A DNA stretch of 64,000 nucleotides. Source: UBA3069 sp050633465 (lineage in GTDB: Bacteria; Pseudomonadota; Alphaproteobacteria; Rhodobacterales; Rhodobacteraceae). Under the pieces are notes generated by a model that saw nothing but the letters and a program-made list of their open reading frames with translations, did not search any database and was not told the origin of the DNA. Within the stretch, counting starts at the first letter, position 1; each line of letters begins with the position of its first letter. Where the stretch lies: the NCBI GenBank assembly GCA_050633465.1, contig JBOEGO010000011.1, forward strand, positions 1 through 64,000, in the 5' to 3' direction. This document shows positions 59,631 through 64,000 of this stretch, one piece after another. The position numbers and the translations under genes are program-made.

Positions 59631-59909
59631 CTAAAGTTGTCGATACTTCTGTACCGCTGTCGCTTTCAGCGCATCCTCGCCATGTTCGGTGATCGCACCG
59701 ACCCATTCCTGAAACTCCTCGCCAGACAGGCCATAGCGTTTCAACGCCTCCTCCTGTCCGATCAAACCATATACCACCCCGCGCACAACCGCAGCCTTGC
59801 GCGAAGCAACCCAGCGTTTGGTCGTCGCAGGTGGCAAATCGGCCCGCGTCATAACCGTGCCATCAGGTAGGGTAATTGCCCGTGGCCCATCGACTTTTTT
59901 TAGAAACAT
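59631..59909 (-). CDS. sciP: CtrA inhibitor SciP (DUF1153)
   Basis: A 92-residue helix-turn-helix protein. FLKKVDGPRAITLPDGTVM at the start and RWVASRKAAVVRGVVYGLIG in the middle are the SciP/DUF1153 pattern, with EEALKRYGLSGEEFQEW as the recognition part. In Caulobacter, SciP binds CtrA and blocks recruitment of RNA polymerase at CtrA promoters. Here it lies directly upstream of ctrA on the same strand, so the pair could be tied in expression. ATG at 59909; a TTG extension to 59939 is rejected. Confidence 0.88.
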   Translation of the reverse strand: MFLKKVDGPRAITLPDGTVMTRADLPPATTKRWVASRKAAVVRGVVYGLIGQEEALKRYGLSGEEFQEWVGAITEHGEDALKATAVQKYRQL

Positions 59910-60035
59910 CGTCACACATCCATTGTCGTTCGCAGACAACCTTGCGCATCGCGCCTTAACAGCGAATGAAACGACACCTTGAGGATAGTTCGGATTTTCC
60001 TATATTCTCATCTACTTCTGGTAAGGATTTGATCC

Positions 60036-61175
60036 ATGGCACGCGACAGCGTCGAACTGAACTCATTAGGATTCGCCAAATCCCCCGCTGAAACGCGGGT
60101 GGTTGTGGCCATGTCGGGCGGCGTTGACAGCTCAGTTGTGGCGGCGAAACTGGCCGAAGAAGGCTATGATGTGGTTGGCGTCACACTGCAATTATACGAT
60201 CATGGCGCGGCCCTGTCGAAAAAGGGCGCCTGCTGTGCGGGCATCGACATCCATGATGCGCGCCGCGTCGCAGATGACATGAACTTCCCCCACTACGTGC
60301 TTGATTATGAAAACATTTTCAAAGACGCGGTGATCGACGAATTCGCCGATAGCTATCTGGCGGGGGCGACGCCCGTGCCCTGTATCCGCTGTAACGAGCG
60401 GGTAAAATTCAAGGACCTGCTGGAAACCGCCAAGGATCTGGAGGCCGATTGCATGGCCACCGGCCATTACATCCAGCGCATGATGGGGCCAAACGGGCCG
60501 GAATTGCACAGCGCCGCCGATGCCAATCGCGACCAAAGCTATTTTCTGTTTTCGACCACGCCGGAACAGCTCGAATTTTTACGATTTCCTTTGGGGCATC
60601 TGCCGTCCAAGGATGCGACGCGTGCGCTGGCCGCGAAATACGGGCTGGCGGTGGCGGATAAACCCGACAGTCAGGATATCTGCTTTGTTCCAAACGGAAA
60701 TTACGCCAGCGTGATCGAAAAACTGCGCCCCGGTGCGGCCGAATCAGGTGATATTGTCGATACCGACGGCACGGTTCTGGGCCAGCACAACGGGGTGATT
60801 CATTATACCGTTGGCCAGCGACGCGGGCTGGGAATCGGCGGTTTGGCCGACCCGCTGTATGTGGTGAAACTGGATGTCGACAAGCGCCAAGTCATTGTCG
60901 GGCCAAAGGAAATGCTCTCAACCCGCTCTGTTCCCGTGCGTGAAATCAACTGGCTGGGGGATGAACCGTTTGATTCGCGGGATGAATGGCATGTCTCGGT
61001 GCGGGTGCGCTCCACCCGTCCACCGCGTGATGCGGTGATTCGGCCCCTGTCTGCCACCACTGCCACCGTCGAACTTGTCGTCGCCGAAGAGGGCATAAGC
61101 CCCGGACAAGCCTGCGTTTTTTACGACAATGACAGCAGCCGCATTCTGGGGGGCGGCTGGATCTGGGCCGGTTAG
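60036..61175 (+). CDS. mnmA: tRNA-specific 2-thiouridylase MnmA
   Basis: Adds sulfur at position 2 of the wobble uridine of tRNA-Lys, Glu and Gln. The 379 residues carry the PP-loop VVAMSGGVDSSVVAAKL, the catalytic Cys regions TPVPCIRCNERVKF and DSQDICFVPNGNY, and VGQRRGLGIGG. AAGGATTTGATCC precedes the ATG. It diverges from sciP and meets lpxB tail to tail with a four-base overlap. Confidence 0.96.
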   Translation: MARDSVELNSLGFAKSPAETRVVVAMSGGVDSSVVAAKLAEEGYDVVGVTLQLYDHGAALSKKGACCAGIDIHDARRVADDMNFPHYVLDYENIFKDAVIDEFADSYLAGATPVPCIRCNERVKFKDLLETAKDLEADCMATGHYIQRMMGPNGPELHSAADANRDQSYFLFSTTPEQLEFLRFPLGHLPSKDATRALAAKYGLAVADKPDSQDICFVPNGNYASVIEKLRPGAAESGDIVDTDGTVLGQHNGVIHYTVGQRRGLGIGGLADPLYVVKLDVDKRQVIVGPKEMLSTRSVPVREINWLGDEPFDSRDEWHVSVRVRSTRPPRDAVIRPLSATTATVELVVAEEGISPGQACVFYDNDSSRILGGGWIWAG

Positions 61176-62323
61176 ATCCGGTCCATCACGGCACGTGCGG
61201 CGCGCAGGCCCGGTGGCTCTGATCCCTGCCCCAACTGCCGCATGGTCAGGTCCATCGCATCCAATTGCACCGCGGGGTTGTCCAGCACCCCCAAAACCGC
61301 GGGGGCGATCAGGTCGGCACGGCAATTGTCTCCGATAAATTCAGGGATCACGCGGGTTTGTGACACCAGACTGACCAAAGTCACCGTATCTGTCAGCAGC
61401 ATCCGGCCAATGATCTGGCGCGAAAGCCAGCTCATATCATAGGCGATCACCATCGGAGTGCGCGCCGCCGCCAGTTCCAATGACACCGTGCCAGATGCCG
61501 CTAAAGCCGCATCACTTGCGGCAAAAGCCGACCGTTTTTCAGATAGATAGACGGCACTGTTCATGTCACGCGGATCAAGGATCAGGGGCTTCACCGACCA
61601 ATCCGCGCACAATTCCTGCACCAATCCGGTGACGTTCGCCGTGGTCGGCAACACCATGCGTAAATCGGGACGTTTGGCGGCGATCTGCGCCAGAACTTCG
61701 CCGAACACGGGGGTCAATCGCGCCACCTCTCCGCGCCGCGATCCGGGCAAAACCAGCAGCAACGGCGCATCCCCCAGCCCGTATTTGGCGCGAAAATCCG
61801 CGATTTCGCCCGCGCCGACCTGTGGCTCGGCCACCACCGGATGGCCGACAAAATCGCACTCCATCCCTGCGGCCTGCATATAGGGCGGCTCGAAGGGGAA
61901 CAGCGCCAGCACCTGATCAATATGGCGCGCCATTTTCGCGGCCCGCCCCGCACGCCACGCCCAGACGGTTGGTGCGACATAATGCACGGTGCGAATATCG
62001 CTGGACGCCTTGACCCGTTTGGCCACGCGCAGGCAGAAATCGGGGCTGTCGATCGTGATCAAAACATCGGGTTTTTCCGCCAGAACCGCATCGGCTGTCT
62101 GGATCATACGGCGGCGCAATGCGGGGTATTTCGGCAGGATTTCGGCCAGCCCCATAACCGATAATTCATCCATCGGGAACAGGGACTCCATGCCCTCGGC
62201 CTGCATCAACGGCCCGCCGACACCGCTAAATTCCACTGGTCCCAGTGATTTCAAACCCGCCATCAGGGCCGCGCCCAACCTGTCGCCCGATGCCTCGCCC
62301 GCGATCAGGAAAACCCGCTTCAC
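61172..62323 (-). CDS. lpxB: Lipid-A-disaccharide synthase
   Basis: Joins UDP-diacylglucosamine and lipid X to the lipid A disaccharide. The 383 residues match family GT19: RVFLIAGEASGDRLGAALM, VHYVAPTVWAWRAGRAAKM, LLLVLPGSRRGEVARL and ALAASGTVSLELAAARTPMV. The start is GTG at 62323, overlapping the lpxI stop as GTGA. Final gene of the lpxA-lpxI-lpxB run. Confidence 0.95.
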   Translation of the reverse strand: MKRVFLIAGEASGDRLGAALMAGLKSLGPVEFSGVGGPLMQAEGMESLFPMDELSVMGLAEILPKYPALRRRMIQTADAVLAEKPDVLITIDSPDFCLRVAKRVKASSDIRTVHYVAPTVWAWRAGRAAKMARHIDQVLALFPFEPPYMQAAGMECDFVGHPVVAEPQVGAGEIADFRAKYGLGDAPLLLVLPGSRRGEVARLTPVFGEVLAQIAAKRPDLRMVLPTTANVTGLVQELCADWSVKPLILDPRDMNSAVYLSEKRSAFAASDAALAASGTVSLELAAARTPMVIAYDMSWLSRQIIGRMLLTDTVTLVSLVSQTRVIPEFIGDNCRADLIAPAVLGVLDNPAVQLDAMDLTMRQLGQGSEPPGLRAARAVMDRI

Positions 62324-63117
62324 AGCTCTTGTGCCATTAGGAAAATGCCAGCGTCCTCAGCGGCTTGGCAGGTGGCGGCGCGGTCCAGTATCATCACGCT
62401 TCCGGCCTGAATAACAATGCCCGACAGCCCCGCCCGCACAGCCCCCGCAATGGTATCAGGGCCAATCGCAGGCATATCCACCCGCAGGTCCTGACCACGT
62501 TTCGCCGCCTTGACCTGCACCCCCTTGGCACGGCGCAGATGCGGTGCGGTGCGGGCCACACTGTCCAGCATGAAATCGGTGCCCTGCACGGTTTCCACCC
62601 CCAGACACAGGCCCGCCGCAACCACCGCGCCCTGTCCCACATCCAGCGGCGACAATGCCAGCAAAATATCGGCGGCGCGGGCGGCATCACTCTGGTCCTG
62701 TTGCGATGGCTTTGGCCCCGCCAACAGCCCTGCAGCCGCCACCAGTTCGGGGCATAATTCATGCGCGCCAATCACCGTGAAACCCTGATCCTCGAACACT
62801 GAAATCACCAATCGCAGCAGCGCGTCATCGCCGCCCTGCATCGCCGCCATGATGCGCGGGGCCAGTGCCATCATGAACGGATCCAGCTGCACAGGGTCCA
62901 GCGGCGGGCGCGACAAACCACCCGCCAGGACCACACGGGTCACCCCTCGCGCGCGCAGATCATCAAACACCGAACCCAGTTTTTCGTAACGATGTTCAAT
63001 AGTTGGCGGGCGCATTTGATGTGCCGACCCGGCAAAAGTCACCACCACAGCATCAGGATGCGCCGCACGCAACACCTGTGGCAATTCACCATCAAAGGCA
63101 AGGATCGCAAGCGTCAT
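62320..63117 (-). CDS. lpxI: UDP-2,3-diacylglucosamine diphosphatase LpxI
   Basis: Makes lipid X from UDP-2,3-diacylglucosamine; it stands in for LpxH in alphaproteobacteria. The 265 residues show LAILAFDGELPQVLRAAHPD, RGVTRVVLAGGLSRPPLDP and the C-terminal DMPAIGPDTIAGAVRAGLSG, the DUF1009/LpxI pattern. It lies between lpxA and lpxB, which confirms its role in the lipid A pathway. Confidence 0.94.
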   Translation of the reverse strand: MTLAILAFDGELPQVLRAAHPDAVVVTFAGSAHQMRPPTIEHRYEKLGSVFDDLRARGVTRVVLAGGLSRPPLDPVQLDPFMMALAPRIMAAMQGGDDALLRLVISVFEDQGFTVIGAHELCPELVAAAGLLAGPKPSQQDQSDAARAADILLALSPLDVGQGAVVAAGLCLGVETVQGTDFMLDSVARTAPHLRRAKGVQVKAAKRGQDLRVDMPAIGPDTIAGAVRAGLSGIVIQAGSVMILDRAATCQAAEDAGIFLMAQEL

Positions 63118-63120
63118 GGG

Positions 63121-63906
63121 TTATTTCGGGGTCAGGAACGAACGGTCACTCGCACCTGAAATAAAATCTACAATTTGACGGACATAATCGCTGGTTGTTT
63201 CTTCGCCCAAACGGCGCGCCCGTTCCTGAAACGCGCCTTCGCCTTGTGCCAGCATCTGAAACGCGGCCCGCAGCGCGGTGATATCGGCCCGCGCAACGCC
63301 GCGACGTTTCAACCCGACAAGGTTCAAACCGTCCAGATGCCCGCGCGGCGCCTGCACCAACCCATAGGGAATCACATCATTCGCCACCATGGTGACCGCG
63401 CCAATGATCGCGCCCCGCCCGATTCGCACCCATTGATGCACGCCGGACAGGCCGCCGATGATCACGTCATCCTCGATCACACAATGGCCCGCCAGCGCGG
63501 CGTTGTTCACCACGATCACCCGATCGCCCACAATGACATCATGCGCCACATGACAGCCCGCCATGAACAGCCCGTCATCGCCAACGCGGGTCACACCGCC
63601 ACCGCCCTCGGTGCCCGTATTCATGGTGACATGTTCGCGAATCCGGTTGCGCGCACCGATTTCCAAACGGGTTTCTTCGCCTTTAAACTTCAAATCCTGC
63701 GGGATCTCACCAATGCAGGCGAATGAAAAAATCACCGTATCCGCGCCGACAGTGGTATCGCCAGCCACCACCACATGCGATTTCAACTCCACCCCGTCAC
63801 CCAGCCGCACCTTTGGCCCGATGTGGCAAAACGGGCCGATGCGCACGCCCTTGCCCAGCACCGCACCATCCTCGATCACGGCCGAGGGATGGATCAACCC
63901 GCTCAT
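63121..63906 (-). CDS. lpxA: UDP-N-acetylglucosamine O-acyltransferase
   Basis: First step of lipid A synthesis. A left-handed beta-helix protein of 261 residues: IHPSAVIEDGAVLGKGVRIG, MNTGTEGGGGVTRVGD and MAGCHVAHDVIVGDRVIVVN (catalytic His region), then the typical C-terminal helices VGLKRRGVARADITALRAAF. It overlaps fabZ upstream by ATGA; three bases separate it from lpxI. Confidence 0.97.
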   Translation of the reverse strand: MSGLIHPSAVIEDGAVLGKGVRIGPFCHIGPKVRLGDGVELKSHVVVAGDTTVGADTVIFSFACIGEIPQDLKFKGEETRLEIGARNRIREHVTMNTGTEGGGGVTRVGDDGLFMAGCHVAHDVIVGDRVIVVNNAALAGHCVIEDDVIIGGLSGVHQWVRIGRGAIIGAVTMVANDVIPYGLVQAPRGHLDGLNLVGLKRRGVARADITALRAAFQMLAQGEGAFQERARRLGEETTSDYVRQIVDFISGASDRSFLTPK

Positions 63907-64000
63907 GCGCCCGCCTGCGCCGAGGCGCTCATATCCATCATCGCGGTGAATTCCACCTCACAGGCCATTTCCCCCTCGACCGAGGCAACACCCGCGAATT
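63903..64000 (-). CDS. fabZ: 3-hydroxyacyl-[ACP] dehydratase, C-terminal end (runs off right edge)
   Basis: Only the last 31 codons are in the window: GVASVEGEMACEVEFTAMM then DMSASAQAGA and stop. The pattern V-EGEMACE-EFTAM is the FabZ C-terminus, and fabZ-lpxA is a standard neighbour pair. It overlaps lpxA by ATGA. Confidence 0.85.
   Translation of the reverse strand, partial: FAGVASVEGEMACEVEFTAMMDMSASAQAGA

Noticed and set aside
1..64000. CRISPR arrays, rRNA genes, insertion sequences or prophage
   Set aside because: No regularly spaced repeats, no rRNA sequence, and no transposase or phage structural genes were seen.

Overview
The window looks like chromosomal DNA of a marine-type alphaproteobacterium of the order Rhodobacterales (roseobacter-like). 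This rests on recognised gene content, not on a database search. Evidence includes a CtrA response regulator next to its inhibitor SciP, DUF6456/DUF6477 proteins, a ribosomal protein L21 with a long helix-hairpin-helix tail, a MocR/DUF1127 pair, a TorF-like barrel protein, and a trimethylamine/betaine-type MttB homologue without a pyrrolysine codon. Most genes are GC-rich and tightly packed with ATGA, GTGA or TGATG overlaps. The exception is a visibly AT-richer stretch at about 6.66-8.4 kb, just after a tRNA-Ser gene.

Layout: 0-4.7 kb holds the minus-strand cluster rplU-rpmA / GNAT-obgE-proB-proA. Positions 4.7-6.4 kb hold a tandem pair of exported DUF2059 proteins. Positions 6.5-8.5 kb hold tRNA-Ser(CGA) and a small putative island with two GIY-YIG proteins. 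Positions 8.5-22.2 kb hold a nearly complete phosphonate (C-P lyase) gene set: phnM, DUF1045, phnN, phnGHIJKL, phnF, a second phnM-like gene, a hexapeptide acyltransferase, and the transporter phnCDE1E2. The set has one strong PhnF-type operator and two candidate Pho boxes. Positions 22.2-26.5 kb hold a signalling module: hybrid histidine kinase, pterin-fold protein and LuxR-type regulator. Positions 26.5-45.8 kb are mixed metabolism and transport: VIT/CCC1 transporter, DUF6456, DUF6477, MttB-like, delta-carbonic anhydrase, guaA, UspA + BCCT, two DMT exporters, an ATPase, metA, a hydrolase, ppk2 + tetR, a TorF-like barrel, rplM-rpsI and MocR/DUF1127. Positions 45.9-54.4 kb hold a lipoprotein, a thioesterase/crotonase divergent pair, a di-haem peroxidase, trmFO, gluQ, hisI, a NifU-like scaffold, a frameshifted chemoreceptor and a 39-residue membrane protein. 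Positions 54.5-64 kb hold recG-ligA, ctrA, sciP, mnmA and the lipid A genes fabZ-lpxA-lpxI-lpxB.

How it works together: the phosphonate genes form one pathway from uptake (PhnCDE) through C-P bond cleavage (PhnG-L, M) to ribose 1,5-bisphosphate recycling (PhnN). PhnF and PhoB probably control it jointly. The signalling module probably relays a periplasmic cue through a His-Asp-His phosphorelay to the LuxR-type regulator. The ctrA-sciP pair is a cell-cycle control point next to DNA repair genes.

The least expected signals are non-coding. One is a stretch of about 170 nt with four CUGCCU motifs, several in predicted hairpin loops, ahead of a strong terminator (about 54.0-54.2 kb). Another is an A-B-A'-B' arrangement of complementary arms between ctrA and ligA. 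Others are tandem palindromes over the uspA ribosome-binding site and a 13-bp inverted repeat made by two divergent ribosome-binding sites at 46.9 kb. Positions and functions were read by eye; no similarity search or folding program was run.
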